Made by a program: the position numbers and the translations under genes | The notes under the pieces: generated by a model | What the model was told of the DNA's origin: nothing | What the model saw: only the letters and a program-made list of their open reading frames with translations | Databases searched by the model: none | From: Glebionis coronaria | Lineage: Eukaryota > Streptophyta > Magnoliopsida > Asterales > Asteraceae | Assembly (NCBI GenBank): GCA_025667525.1 | Contig: CM046874.1 | Coordinates: 280,982,380-281,046,379 of the forward strand | DNA: 64,000 nt | Direction of reading: 5' to 3' | In this document: positions 1-11,700 of the stretch, in pieces | Layout of the letters: each line of letters opens with the position of its first letter | How positions within the stretch are numbered: position 1 is the first letter of the stretch

Positions 1-1158
1 TCTTTAGGCAATGTGCGGATCAAATCATAAGACAATGTGTAGATGGGCCCAAAGCTTTTAAGATCTTAAAAGCTTGCCATAAAGGACCCACAAGGGGACA
101 TTTTAGGGCCAACTACACGACCAAGAAAGTCTTTGATTCGGGTTTTATTGGCCTTCCATTTACAAGGATGCTTAAGAGATGGTGAAATATTGTAATGTAT
201 GCCAAAGAGAAGGAAAAATTAACCAACGTGATGAGATGCCACAAAATTTCATTCAAGAATGTGAAATATTCAATGTGTGGGCATAGAATTTTTGGGACCA
301 TTTCCCTCATCTAAAGAAAATAAGTACATTCTCGTAGCGGTGGATTATGTTTCAAAGTGGGTTGAGGCTAAGGCCTTGCCTACTAATGATTCTCGAGTTG
401 TAGTGAAATTCTTGAAGCAATTGTTTGCTAGATTTGGTGTACCTCGTACTATTATTAGTGATCGAGGGACTCATTTTTATAATGATCAATTTACTAGAGT
501 CATGAAGAAGTATGGTGTTAACCATATACTTTGTACCGTATATCACCCACAAACCAATGGGCAAACTGAGGTCACTAATCGTGGTTTTAAAAGAATTTTG
601 GAACGTACGGTGGGAGAGCATCGTGCTTTATGGGCGGATAAACTTGATGATACATTGTGGGCTTTTCGTACCGCATACAAGACACCTATAGGTTGCACAC
701 CTTATCGTCTTGTATATGGAAAAGTATGCCACCTCCCTTTTAAGTTGGAACACAAGTATTCATGGGCTTTAAAATGGGATAACTTTGACCTTAACCAAGC
801 GGGTTCACATAGGAAGAGCCAACTCAATGAGATGAATGAGCTTAGAACCAATTCTTATAAGAATTCATTGCTTTACAAGTAGAAAACTAAGCAACTTCAT
901 GATGCCAAGATTAAGAATCGTGAGTTCAAATTTGGAGATTCGGTTTTACTCTACAACTCATGGTTGAAACTTTTCGCTGGCAAGCTTAAGTCATGATGGA
1001 CCGGTACATTCACTATATCTCAAGTGTTTCCTTATGGGACTATTGAGTTATCTTAATCAAATGGCCCAAATTTTAAAGTGAATGGCCATCGTGTGAAGCA
1101 TTATTTTGGGGAGGACATTTTCGTGGAAATGATCCAAGAGACCCCCATTTTCCCATGA
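1..1158 (+). pseudogene. Ty3/gypsy integrase, 3' end of pol, decayed (element G1)
   Basis: This is the last part of a gypsy pol gene; integrase inserts retroelement cDNA into host DNA. The readable core starts near 277 and shows the first catalytic Asp in AVDYVSKW, the second in SDRGTHF and the Glu in GQTEVTNRG. A C-terminal module containing FPYGTIEL lies near 1025-1050. Remnants of the HHCC zinc finger are readable at about 30-260. One base appears missing near 280, which changes frame. In-frame stops fall at 880-882, 994-996 and 1054-1056, and the natural end is the TGA at 1156-1158. The same protein is encoded on the minus strand at 23528-24385 (element X). The gene is dead; reverse transcriptase would lie left of the window. 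Confidence 0.9.
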
Positions 1159-2048
1159 ATTAATTCATTGTAGGATGAGTCGAGCTAGAGACTCCTTAAA
1201 TCAAGCTTGAATAACTAGGATTAGATCATTTAAAGTAGCTTTTGGTAGGATAGGAATAATACGAGGGTGATATAGTTGAGATGAAGTGTAGGGGGAGGTG
1301 CCTTTTTTGTCTTTTGGTGTTTGTTTCAGGGTTGCTCTCTCTCATTTCATTCATGGAGCTTATGGAGGAGGCCCTCGTATCGGGTTCACTTTGATACTAT
1401 TGTGATTCAAACTTGGGTATTAATAACGTCTAAAATGAATTCACTTTAGTTGTCTCTTCCTTAGCTCGAGTTAAACAAAGTAAGCAATGTCATAAGTGTA
1501 GGGGAGTTTAAACTCCAATACTCTTAAACATTGAGGACAATGTTTATCTTAAGTGTATGGGGGACTTCTATCGAAGTGACATTGCCTAGACCATTGCCTT
1601 TCCTTTCATGATAATTGCGAAAATTAAAACTTTCAACGTTTTTCAAACTTTTGATCTGCTTTGGCCATAAAAATATTGCATTCATCCTTTTTGCATAGCA
1701 TTTTCATTTGCATACACCTTGCATTGTCTTTTATTTATTTTTTCTATTCTATAAAAATATGTAAATGAAAAAGAAAAAATATATAATAAAGGATATGGTT
1801 TAACAAGTTTAGAAGTCTTTGACATATTAGGTCCATCATGAATATTTTGACTCAACCCGATTTTGCTTATCCAAGCTTACTCTAGCTAGTATCCTTAACC
1901 ATGTAAACCTTTCATTTGGTTTATTAGGCTAAGCATCCACGAGTCTCATTATTTGAGATTTTAAATTGTGGAGAACGAGAAATGATAGAGTTTAAAGTAA
2001 GTGTAAAGGGCTAGATAAACCTCATATTAATTACTTGTGTCTATTTTA

Positions 2049-2066
2049 CCCCCCCCCCCCCCCCCC
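2049..2066. repeat. poly-C tract, 18 C
   Basis: Eighteen consecutive cytosines lie in the G1 3' UTR. The length may be unreliable, because homopolymers of this size are often misread in assemblies. Confidence 0.9.
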
Positions 2067-2408
2067 TCTTAACCTTTACTTTCTTGTCAACGCATGTATA
2101 TATTGTTAATAAATAATCAAGAACGGTTTTAATCGGTTTATAATCTCTTATGCATTTTTGACTAATCATTCGTAGTTGGTATAAGTACGTCTTAAGATTC
2201 TAAGTTAGAACGTTTTATGTGTACTAGACTTTTGTCATGCTTAATACTTAGCGGGTGTTTTTCTTTTAATTATTATTCTTTTTTTGTGAGGAATAAAGAA
2301 AAATAAGAGCGGCTTAAAAAAATTGAGTGGCTAGAAAAAAAGAAAAATAATTATTCAAGACTCCCAAGAGGGGGCAGTGTGGTGTTAATTATAGTAGCTA
2401 TTAAATTC

Positions 2409-2488
2409 TAATATTACTCTCACAAGGGTTGCGGGAATTTGGTAGTTGCTCCAATCCAATATTACTCTCACAAGGGTTGCGGGATTTA
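2409..2488 (+). repeat. two-copy direct repeat of about 32 bp
   Basis: The segment ATATTACTCTCACAAGGGTT followed by GCGGGA occurs at about 2411 and again at about 2459, with about 16 bp between copies. It is a local tandem duplication in the G1 3' UTR with no known role. Confidence 0.85.
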
Positions 2489-3188
2489 AGATCCAAGGTC
2501 TCAAAAAGGCGGCGGATATAAATTATTGCGTGAGTTTTAGTTTTCTTTTCTTAGCGAGTGAGTAGCTACTTATTAAAGCATGACATAAGTTTCTTACACA
2601 TAAGGCGAATGACTTATTATTTTAGGTTACACTTATATCAATTGTGGGCGGTTTTCGAGCAATGGATAAGATGATTATCTATCATTAACATCGTGCTTCC
2701 TTATTTTTAGATTTTACATTTCTTATATTTCACGCCAAATGAAGACAAATTTTCTCAAAAGCAATTTGATCAATTAAAATTAGATAGTGGCAAAATAAGT
2801 GGGGGTATATAGTAACACAATTAATTTTTATGAATAAGTCGATGCACTTTTACTTATGAATGACAATGATCTCGTTTTTAAGCTTGGTATGGGGAAAGTA
2901 AAACTTGAGGGTGATAAATATTCATGGTACAAAAGCCCTAATCAAAGTCATTGATTTCTTTTTGAGTTATTTTCAACAAACCATTTCAAAAAAAGAAATA
3001 AATAAATAAATAGAATTGCTTTCTTTGCATTGCATACTTACAAATCCAAAAGCATGCATCATTTAGCATAGCATAGTATAATAGCATTTCATCTTGGCCA
3101 ACGTGGATTAATTATGAGTAAAATGTATCATAGAGCTTTTAAATATGTCATTGCATATGGGCATGGCAATAGGCAAGTGTAGGGGATT

Positions 3189-5058
3189 TGATATGAGTGA
3201 AATCTCATATCAATTAATGATATATTAACCCCTAAAACACAAATGAAATACTAAGTTTTATTGTGATAAAGCAGAATTATGTGGTATTCTTTTTTGTTTG
3301 TGAATGTGTAGGTAAAATGATACGTTTTTATACAAACACGGTTTTTAAGGCTCATTTATGAAGGAAAAGACAAGAGAAGGACCTAAAGTGATCAAGCTTC
3401 AAAGTTCAAGGGCTCTATATGTTAATTTCAGAAGATGGAAGGCTGAAGATGGCAAGTCTACAAAGTTATCCCAAGATTACATGAATCTGCCAACTATAGA
3501 GACTAATTCTGCCATTTCTCAAAGTTTAAATGGGCTTAATCTGAGTAAAAGTCTCTTAGCTAATCAGAAGGCAGAGAGTTGTGCACACGGATTGCCACAT
3601 GTGTCATTAATGAAGAGAGAAAGAGCTGCTGGAATTAATTAAGATGATCTCAACAATAATACCCACTTCACTCTGTCCACCAATAGGAGTGCATTATACT
3701 CTATCACACGGATCCATTAAATTAATCAATTCGTGTGACATCCTGAGGACCAATACCAGCCTGCCACGTGTCAGTTTCTAGTTTCCCAAAAATTTGAAGA
3801 CGAAGGAGGGCGTTTCAAGAGAAGTGATCAAAAGGAAAAAATGCTCCTTAAGATGAGACGAGTCCATTCATGTATCTCAATTAAACCCAAACTTACCCAT
3901 TCTCAAAACCCCCAATTTTGGGGGCCGTTATGAACCCTATTATCAAAATCACTCAATTAAGCCACGTGGAGTGAATTCATTGGTTCACATACGTCATCTA
4001 CCTCACATGCAACTCACCACTTACCTCTCATTCTCCTATAAATACCCTTTCATACCATCACATGGAATTTAGATAGCATTTATAGGACTTAGCTACATTT
4101 TCACATAGTTGTAACTGTAGCCTTTCAAGTTACAACTAACTCATGTACTTAGCTTAGTAATTATACTATTAGATCTTGTAACACAAAGTTTTGCCATTAA
4201 TAAAGTTCAAGATTTTATTTACAAGCTCTTCTCCAATTATGTTCAGTTCTGTTATGTTTGTTATTGTTGCTTCCATGGATTCTGTTACAAAAGAATCAAA
4301 TTGAAGTTGGTTGATAGTTCAGAACGTAGCTTACTTGATTTACCTCATTCAAGTAACCAGTTGATAGCATTTAGTGATCAGAAGTCAGAATCCCAAAGTT
4401 CATTCAAAATCATGGTGTTCTATGGTGTTTTGAGGGTGTAGATGATAGTAGATGGTGTTGATTTGAGTATAAGCTAGCTCAACGCTAAGCTTCTTCTCCA
4501 AAGTAGCCTAAAATTCCATGTTCATAAGTTTTCTTTACAATTTCCTCTCAAATTAGTGTCTGCATGCTATTTTCTTCATTATGCTTGATAATTGTTGATT
4601 CCTGCTTTAATATGTTCTTGATTGAGCTTAGTTAACTTCTTGTTATGTTTGTGGAGTAATTCTCTTAGTAGATTTCATTTTCCTTTGTTAAATTTCTCTA
4701 ATATTAGCTTAAGTATTGTTTGGATTATCATAATTCTTGTTAATCTGTTAGATTTGTTGTTAGACCTTGTTAGCACCAGTTTAGTATATGTTAGCAAGTT
4801 AGTTTTCACAATTTCAAAGTCAAACTCACAGTCAAAAAGGCAAACGGCTAATAAAAACTATGGATCAGGAAACACCTTTCTAAACATGAAATTTTTCTAG
4901 TAACTTAATTTCTTTAATTTTTGGAGTTAGACTAAAAGGAATGTTGTTCTAGATAGCTGAATATATGAACTTTAAGATTGTAGTTGATCAATTTTAGTAT
5001 AGCTTATCACACAATAAGCTACAGACCTCCAAAAGTCTTTGTGAAGAATTAGCTTATC
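3189..5058 (+). repeat. 3' LTR of gypsy element G1 (5' portion, interrupted)
   Basis: The LTR begins TGATATGAGTG directly after the polypurine tract. A TATA box (TATAAATA) is at 4037-4044. The LTR is cut at 5058 by copia element Z, and its end is not seen in the window. Near the cut, AGCTTAT or its complement occurs three times (about 5003-5058). An open frame at 3358-3642 has no recognisable domain, lies upstream of the TATA box inside the LTR, and is probably chance. Confidence 0.75.
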
Positions 5059-5306
5059 TGTTAGACTTACTTTTTGGTAAGCTGTCGCCTTTCACGTGAG
5101 TTGGAATAGACTTATATCCATTTTCTATATGCAGGGACTAATTATGTAAAGGATAGATAGTCTCGTTAGGTTAGGCCAATATATACCCCATGACTCTCCA
5201 TGGGGGTATGGAAGTTTAGTGTTTTTTTCATTTGTATTATTTTCTCTTGAAATAATACACACACTTTTCCTTCACCTCTCTCTAACTTTCTCTTACTAGA
5301 GCAACA
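5059..5306 (+). repeat. LTR of copia element Z, left copy
   Basis: The 248-bp sequence begins TGTTAGACTTAC and ends GAGCAACA (TG...CA). Its first 150 bp match the LTR at 54424-54573, which follows a polypurine tract. The two are therefore read as the 5' and 3' LTRs of one element inserted in the G1 LTR. No clear primer site follows; the sequence soon enters pol of element Y, so the 5' internal part of Z appears lost. The pairing of the two LTRs is inferred. Confidence 0.7.
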
Positions 5307-5344
5307 ATGGCTACCATGTTCTTTGATCATCCCCGACCCCCCGA

Positions 5345-6838
5345 ACCTAGGGACTAATTCATCCGGCTTGATGTATGGGAATTAGTACCACGACCGGACA
5401 ATATCGATCCCCTTACACTAAAATGGTTATTCAAAAACAAGATGGATGAGGAGCAAACGGTCATTAGGAACAAGACTCGGTTAGTTGTGAGAGGTTATAA
5501 ACAAAAGGAGGGAATTGATTTCGCAGAATCCTTCGCCTCGGTTACTCAGATGGAAGCTATTAGGATTTTCTTGGCATACGCTGCACACAAATCATTCATT
5601 GTGTATCAAATGAACGTGAAGACGGCTTTCTTGCATGGGCCGTCAAAAGAAGATGTGTATGTATGTCAACCTGAAGGTTTCATCAATACCGAACATCCAA
5701 GTCATGTCTACAAGTTGAAAAAGGCAATTTATGGTTTGAAACAAGCACCAAGGGCATGGTATGACGAATTATCATCATTTCTTCTCCAAAATCACTTCAG
5801 CAAAGGAACCATTGATCCAACGTTGTTTATCAAGCACTACGGCAACGACATCTTGGTGGCTTAGGTCTATGTAGATGATATTAAATTTGGTTTTACGAAC
5901 CCAAAATATTCCGTATTATTTGTCGACCTTATGAAAAGTCGATTCGAAATGTCCATGATGGGGGAAATGACGTTTTTTCTTGGTCTCCAAGTTCACCAAC
6001 CCCCCATGGAATTTTCAAAATCAGTCCAAGTATGTGCTTGATATTCTAACAAAATTTGGTATGGACAACTGTGATCCTATTGGTACTCCAATGGACACTA
6101 AACACAAGCTTGATTTGGATAAGAAAGGGACATTTGTAGATGCTACAAAATACCAAAGTATGATCGGGTCCCTTATGTACTTAACCTCAAGCAGACCGGA
6201 CATTGTGCATGCTACTTGTTTATGTGCTCGGTACCAGGCGAAGCCAACCGAGAAGCACCTCAAGGAGGTTAAAAGGATCTTTCGATATCTCCGGGGAACC
6301 ATTAACATGGGTCTCTGGTATACGAAGGATTCTGGTTTTAATCTCACTGGTTTTTCAGATGCCGACCATGCAGGGTGTCATGATACATTCAAGAGCACTT
6401 CTGGTGGAGCATAATTCTTAGGCGAAATGCTAGTGAGCTGGTCATCAAGAAAATAAGAGTGTACGGCGTTGTCCACCGCGGAAGCAGAATATGTGTCTCT
6501 CCGTGTGTAGTGCTCAAGTCCTTTGGATTAGAACACAACTCATGGATTATGGCTTTCACTTTAACAAAGTTTCTATTTATTGTGATTCACAATCAACCAT
6601 AGCCATATCCTACAACCTGGTCCAACACTCCAAGACCAAGCACATAGATGTCTGATTCCATTTCATAAAGGATGATGTGGAAAGAGGAACGATCGAACTG
6701 TACTTTGTCAAGACGGACTACCAACTAGCCGACATCTTCACCAAAGCTCTTTCTCAAGAAAGATTTGAATTCTTGGTTCGTCGACTTGGTATGCGTAGTT
6801 TCACTCCATATGAACTTGAACGTCTTGCACATTCGTAG
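5345..6838 (+). pseudogene. Ty1/copia reverse transcriptase-RNase H, decayed (element Y)
   Basis: This is the 3' end of a copia pol gene. RT would copy element RNA into DNA, and RNase H would remove the RNA strand. Sequence from DVWELV (5370) through [12 protein letters not shown], the YVDD box (about 5868) and SRPDIVHAT is colinear with copia A at 15040-16513. RNase H motifs include FSDADHAGC and STAEAEYVS. RT motif A has Asn where A has the catalytic Asp (YQMDVKTAF). Stops at 6412-6414 and 6454-6456 sit where A reads Gln (GGAQFLG, KKQDC), so both fit CAA-to-TAA changes; another stop is at 5862-5864. Frame changes occur near 6000 and 6490. The coding end is the TAG at 6836-6838. The gene is inactive, and everything 5' of RT is absent. 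Confidence 0.9.
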
Positions 6839-7279
6839 TAACCTTGAATATATCTATCAGAAAATCAAAATAAAAAAATATAAAACCTATAAAAACGAAA
6901 TAAAAAATGAGAAAATCTTTCAAAAATACAAAAAATATTCTTCTTCGACATGTCTCTCAGCATCGATAATATGGACGTACTTAGAAATGTTGTTCAATAA
7001 CGACACGGGTACGTACATAAAGTTCGAATGAGAGTTCAAATGTTTTCAAAACATGTCTTTTCTATTTTCCTCTCATAATGGCTTATAGTCACATGTCAGA
7101 CTATAACCCGGTCCCCAAAGAAAGGAAAGTCTATGACTTATCCTCAACAACGGGAAATTCATTTCTCCCAATCATGGGCTTATATTAAAACATTCAAAGT
7201 TTTAAGCTCACGAACTCAAGGAAAATGTTCATTATGTACGTTTTTCCTCAACAACGAGAAATAAAATTTTCTCAGATTT
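6839..7279 (+). other. 3' noncoding region of copia Y, first part
   Basis: This stretch is colinear with 16514-16960 of copia A; both contain GACATGTCT, CAGTATCGATAATATGGACG-like sequence and AACGACACGGGT. It is cut by element X and resumes at 48592. No gene is seen here; the open frame at 6765-7031 overlaps the end of RNase H in another frame. Confidence 0.8.
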
Positions 7280-7284
7280 GAGCA
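7280..7284. repeat. target site duplication GAGCA of element X (left copy)
   Basis: GAGCA lies immediately before the X terminus TGATTGACGC and again at 48587-48591 immediately after the other X terminus. The flanking sequence on both sides is copia Y 3' noncoding DNA. Confidence 0.9.
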
Positions 7285-7312
7285 TGATTGACGCATTTTG
7301 TGTATCTCTTTG
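7285..7312 (-). repeat. X 3' LTR, terminal 28 bp left of copia A
   Basis: TGATTGACGCATTTTGTGTA and the following bases match the inner end of the X 5' LTR at 46566. The last five bases, CTTTG (7308-7312), are duplicated at 19474-19478 on the other side of copia A. Confidence 0.9.
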
Positions 7313-7712
7313 TGTTAGCCTCAAAATATTGAGTCAAACAAGAATGCTCGGTCATATGTTTATTATGTATCGTATTTTAGAATGTTGTAATAGGTAGTAT
7401 ATTAGTCGTGTTATTACGGGCTTAACTTTAAGCTAAGGTTCATTAGTAAGTAACCAAAGCCCAAAAGGAAAGCCCGGCCCATGATCATATAGCCCATTAA
7501 GCTACATGTAAGCAAAGGCTATATAAACCCTTCCTAGCATGTTAGGAAGGGTGGTTGGTCATTTCATTTTTCTCCTAATCTAATATTCCACAAGTTTCTC
7601 CAACCATTTTCTCTCTACTTTCTCTCACTACTTTCTCTCTCTAAAATTCATCTCATGTCTACCTTTATTTCATAAATTCGTGTGCTAGAATCATCATATA
7701 TTAGGGACAACA
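7313..7712 (+). repeat. Copia A 5' LTR
   Basis: The LTR runs TGTTAGCCTC...GGGACAACA over 400 bp. The TATA box TATATAAA is at 7520-7527. A perfect 9-bp stem (CCCTTCCTA / TAGGAAGGG, loop of six) at 7528-7551 abuts the TATA box and spans the expected transcription start. CT-rich sequence follows in the presumed R/U5 part. Confidence 0.95.
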
Positions 7713-7714
7713 AT

Positions 7715-7728
7715 TGGTATCAATCGCC
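7715..7728 (+). promoter_or_regulatory. Copia A primer binding site (tRNA-iMet type)
   Basis: TGGTATCAATCGCC begins two bases after the LTR. The TGGTATCA core is the usual complement of the initiator tRNA-Met 3' end; the remainder differs from the common GAGCC form. Confidence 0.8.
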
Positions 7729-8712
7729 ATGGGGTAGTTTTGTGATTGGTTGTTGTGCTTTTCATATGATTCGTTTGATTTGATCCTTATTTCTTCCTCG
7801 TACTCAATTTTTTTTTTGTGTTTGATTGTGTTTCTTAATCGTATAACTTCTTTAATCATGTTGTAGTGATTTTGGTATCTTCGTTTTGATTAAAAACACA
7901 AACTTTCTTGGATCAAACGTTCAAAAATACTTGGTTTTTCATCTTTCCGAAATTCTTGCAAAGGTACCCATCGGAAAGTACAAGTATTTTGAGGTCAGAT
8001 CACAATAACCACTAGGTTCTACTTTGCGATCTAAGGATTTCGATACCTTATTCCGATCTGGACATTCCGATCGTCCATTGCGATCTGGGATTCCGACGGT
8101 TTCAAGGGAATTGTGAGTCGTTACTCTGCCAAATTTGTTTCAGCCACATTCCGATCTGAACATTCCGATCTGAACATATTCCGATCTGAGTATTACAATC
8201 TAGGATTCCGACAGGTACACATTGCGATCAAAACAACATTCTGATCTAAGGATTCCGACAGATACACATTGCGATCTAAAGGACATTCCGATCTGAACAT
8301 TTCGACAATACATTGCGATCTAAAGGACATTCCGATCTAAGCATTCCGACAACCAACATTCCGATGGCACATTCCGATGACATGTTTAGCTAAATTTTGT
8401 TTGAGTATTTTTTAGACTTAGCCACCATCTAGACTAGTTTCGGAACGTAGTTTACACGAAGATTAAAAAAAAAAAGAGTTAAAATTTTTAGGTCAAGTAA
8501 AATCAAATTTTTTCCATACTAGTTTTATGACATTTCTAGCTCAATTTCAAAATTTGGTGATTACAAATTTTTTAGGTCTACCGTTTTGTCGGACTGAGGA
8601 ATTTATTGTCGGGCTGAGAAAAAATCGCAATTTTCGGAATTTCAACAACCAAACAATCACAACTCAACTACTTAAGATCCACATTCGATTCATCATTTCA
8701 GAGAATATTGAG
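7729..8712 (+). other. Copia A 5' leader
   Basis: This is the noncoding leader between primer site and gag. It is clearly related to the leader of copia B (61534-62618), including the stretch around GTTTTGTCGGACTGAGGAAT (8583). It holds an 11-A run near 8464 and the ATTCCGA array listed separately. The gag frame is open back to 8527, but the first Met with gag-like sequence after it is at 8713. Confidence 0.8.
8049..8380 (+). repeat. ATTCCGA word array in copia A leader
   Basis: Thirteen copies of ATTCCGA occur in about 330 bp, typically as ATTCCGATCTGAACAT or ATTCCGACAG. They are interspersed with a second word, ATTGCGATCTA. Spacing is irregular (12-60 bp), so this is not a simple tandem repeat. 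The array starts 529 bp after the TATA box. Confidence 0.9.
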
Positions 8713-11700
8713 ATGGATTCTACTGCTGAATATCGTGTGACGAACAACAACATAATGGTGGCAGGTAACAAAGAAAGACCACCAATGCTTGTGTCAGGTC
8801 GATACGATCAATGGCAATCCCGTCTTATACGTTACCTTGACACAAAACCTAACGGTGATGCTTTAAGGCAATGTATTTTGGAAGGAACCTATAAACTCTC
8901 AAGGATTCAAGTTCCTGCAGTACCAGCCACAGACACAAGCGACGCACAACCCGCATATGAACGTGATGAGAAGAGGACCGACCTCACCCCAGAGAACCGT
9001 GCGTGGTTTGATGCAGAGAAGGAAGCAATCTACTTAATTCTCAGTGGCATTGGAGATGAAATTTACTCTACGGTTGACGCATGCCCTACTGCTCAAGAAA
9101 TGTGGACGGCTATTGAAAGATTGCAACAAGGTGAATCACTTAACAAACAAGATGCGAAAACTAAGATGTTTTGGAACTTTGGCAAGTTTACATCAAAGGA
9201 TGGGGAATCAATTGATTCTTATTACTCCCGATTCTACAAGATGATGAATGATATGACCCGAAACAACTTGCAAGTTTCCACCATGCAAGTCAATGTCCAA
9301 TTTCTACAACAACTTCAACCAGAGTGGACACGGTTTGTCACCTTGGTGAAACAACAACAAAAGTTAGACGAAGTTTCATATCACAAGCTCTTTGACATCT
9401 TGAAACAATTTCAAAATGAGGCAAATGAACTTCGAGCTGAACGAGTTGCAAAGATTTCCAATCCACTTGCTTTGGTGTCTACCACTCAACATTACCCAGA
9501 TTATCACTCCCGTACTTCAAAGACCTACTCTACTCAATCATCATCACCACGATCATCCATTGTCTCCAAGTTACATGTTCCAACACGATCCCGAGGCAAA
9601 GAAGTTGCAAGAGCACAATCACCCACACCTGAGCAATCATCCGAAGAAGACAGTGATGAAGAAATAGCTCAAAAGGATAGGGAATTCAAGCAACAAATGG
9701 ATTTCGTTATGAAGCAATATAAGAAAATCTACAAACCCACCAACAACAACCTTCGAACATCTTCAAACTCGAGGAACACCCATGCACAGAGTCCTCCAAG
9801 GTATGACACACGAAGACGTGTTGCGATTCCTCCAAAGTATGATACACAACCCAAGTATGATAATCAGAGGGTGGCTACTGTTGTTGGAAATCGGGAAACT
9901 GTTGGGACTCAAGTTGTGCAACAAAGTGGGATTCAGTGTTTTAACTGTAGAGGTTTTGGGCATTTGGCTAGGGAATGTAGGCAGCCAAAGAGGGTTAAAG
10001 ATTATGGTTATCATAAGGAAAAGATGCTGTTGTGCAAGAAAATGGAAGCTGGAATCAAGTTATCAGCTGAGGAAGGAGAAATGCTTGACGACACAGATGA
10101 TGAACTCTCTGACCAAGAACTCGAGGCACATTATTCATACATGGCAAAGATTCATGAGGTCCTTAACGTCACTGAAGATGACAATGGTCCTATCTTTGAT
10201 ACCGAGCCAATTGATAAGGTACAAGATGATGCTGATTATAATGTGTTTGGTGATACACATGAGCATAGTGATCTTCCAACAACAATTACTGACACGTGTA
10301 TGATGGAAACGGTTGATAGCAATACCACACCCAATTCATCAGAAATGTGCAATAATGAGTTTGCGGATGATCAACATGCAAATGAGTATGATGACGATGA
10401 GCGTGTCGCGCTTGCTAATTTAATTGCTAGTTTACAAAAAGATGTCAATGAAAATAGAAAGAATCAAAAGCAATTAAAGAAGGCAAACGCAGCGCTCACT
10501 CAAAACTTTGAAGAATGCAAAGCCGCTCTTATAAAATCTAGTGAGACTATTGATAGTTATAGGGCTGAGCTTCTTCAAAAGACCAAATAGCTTGAGGGGT
10601 ACAAAAGTCGTGTCATCAACGTTTAAAAGGACGATTTTGAAAATAAATACAATGAAGCTCTTTCTTTGTTAACTAAAGAAAAACGTCAATTTAATGTTTT
10701 ATTAAGTGATGAACGTCAAAAAACGTACCTTGCCACAACAAAAGTTAATGAACTTGAACAGAGGATTTCTATAAACACCACCGATTCTGCTAAAATTCTT
10801 GACGAGAAGAAACAAGAGGTTGAAACATTAAAACAAGATTTCAAAAATAGACAAAGCAAAGATACTGAAAAAGTAAAGGATCTCGAAGAACAAGTCGACT
10901 TTTTGAAAAAAGTTGTTTATAATACACATGATTCTATTCAAACCGTAAGAATGATAGCACCTCGGTCGTTTTTCAAGGGTCAACCTAGCTTTGCCACCCC
11001 CAAGTACCTCGAACAAGCTCAAGCTGTGAACCCTCATTTATATCTTGACGAGTCCGAATGGACCAATCATGATTGCCATGTAGCTAACCTCGATAGTGAA
11101 GAGACGTCCCTTTGGGATGAGGAGAGTAGATCACCGGTCAATAAAGATTTTGTGAAACCATATAACTATGCTTATGAAAACAGTCTTTATGGTCTTTTCA
11201 CTCCACAAAAACAGAAGTCTCGTGAGGAATTATTTTTAGAATGCAAAGAAAAAAGAATTCAATGGAAAAAAGCTTTTGCCACTAAGAGGAAAACTAATGT
11301 TTTTAAATATATTAACTATTTGCCTCTAGATGCTTCTAAAAGCAAAAGTAGAAAAATACTTGGTTTTCTTAAACACCACGTTAATAATGTTCAATCAGTT
11401 GTTGCAAGAGATTGGGAGAAACGTCAAAAGGATAAGTGGAAAACCGAGATTCCTCACGACATAACTGTGCTTGTGAAAGAACTTTTAATACCAAATACGA
11501 AGATAATAAAAGATCATGTTCTTGAGTTTGAAAATTTAATTCAGTCTAAAATGTTTGATGATTTGAAATATGTTGAGTCTCTTGAAAAAGAAATTGATGA
11601 CCTTCAAAATGACAAATTAGAATTTACAAACGAATATGATCTACTCTTAGAAGAATGTCTCTCTAAAGATATTTTGTGTGTTACTCTTCAATCTTGTGCT

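Larger units (their letters stand above)
1159..3188 (+). other. 3' untranslated region of gypsy element G1 with polypurine tract
   Basis: This stretch is noncoding and lies between integrase and the 3' LTR. It is colinear with the 3' UTRs of X (21480-23527) and W (26420-28437), sharing blocks such as TTGAGGACAATG and ACTTCTATCGAAG. The word AAGTGTAGGGG or a near copy occurs at 1284, 1494, 1551 and 3175; the last runs into the polypurine tract GTGTAGGGGATT at 3177-3188, which abuts the LTR. The small ORFs inside have no support. Confidence 0.8.

Noticed and set aside
2049..2066. Poly-C tract as a functional element
   Set aside because: Nothing around it suggests function, and homopolymers of this length are prone to sequencing error.
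3358..3642. 94-codon ORF in the G1 LTR as a host gene
   Set aside because: No recognisable domain, located upstream of the LTR TATA box, and no homologue seen in the related LTRs.
9782..10303. 173-codon ORF overlapping copia A gag
   Set aside because: It is an alternate-frame shadow of the gag zinc-knuckle region with no domain of its own.
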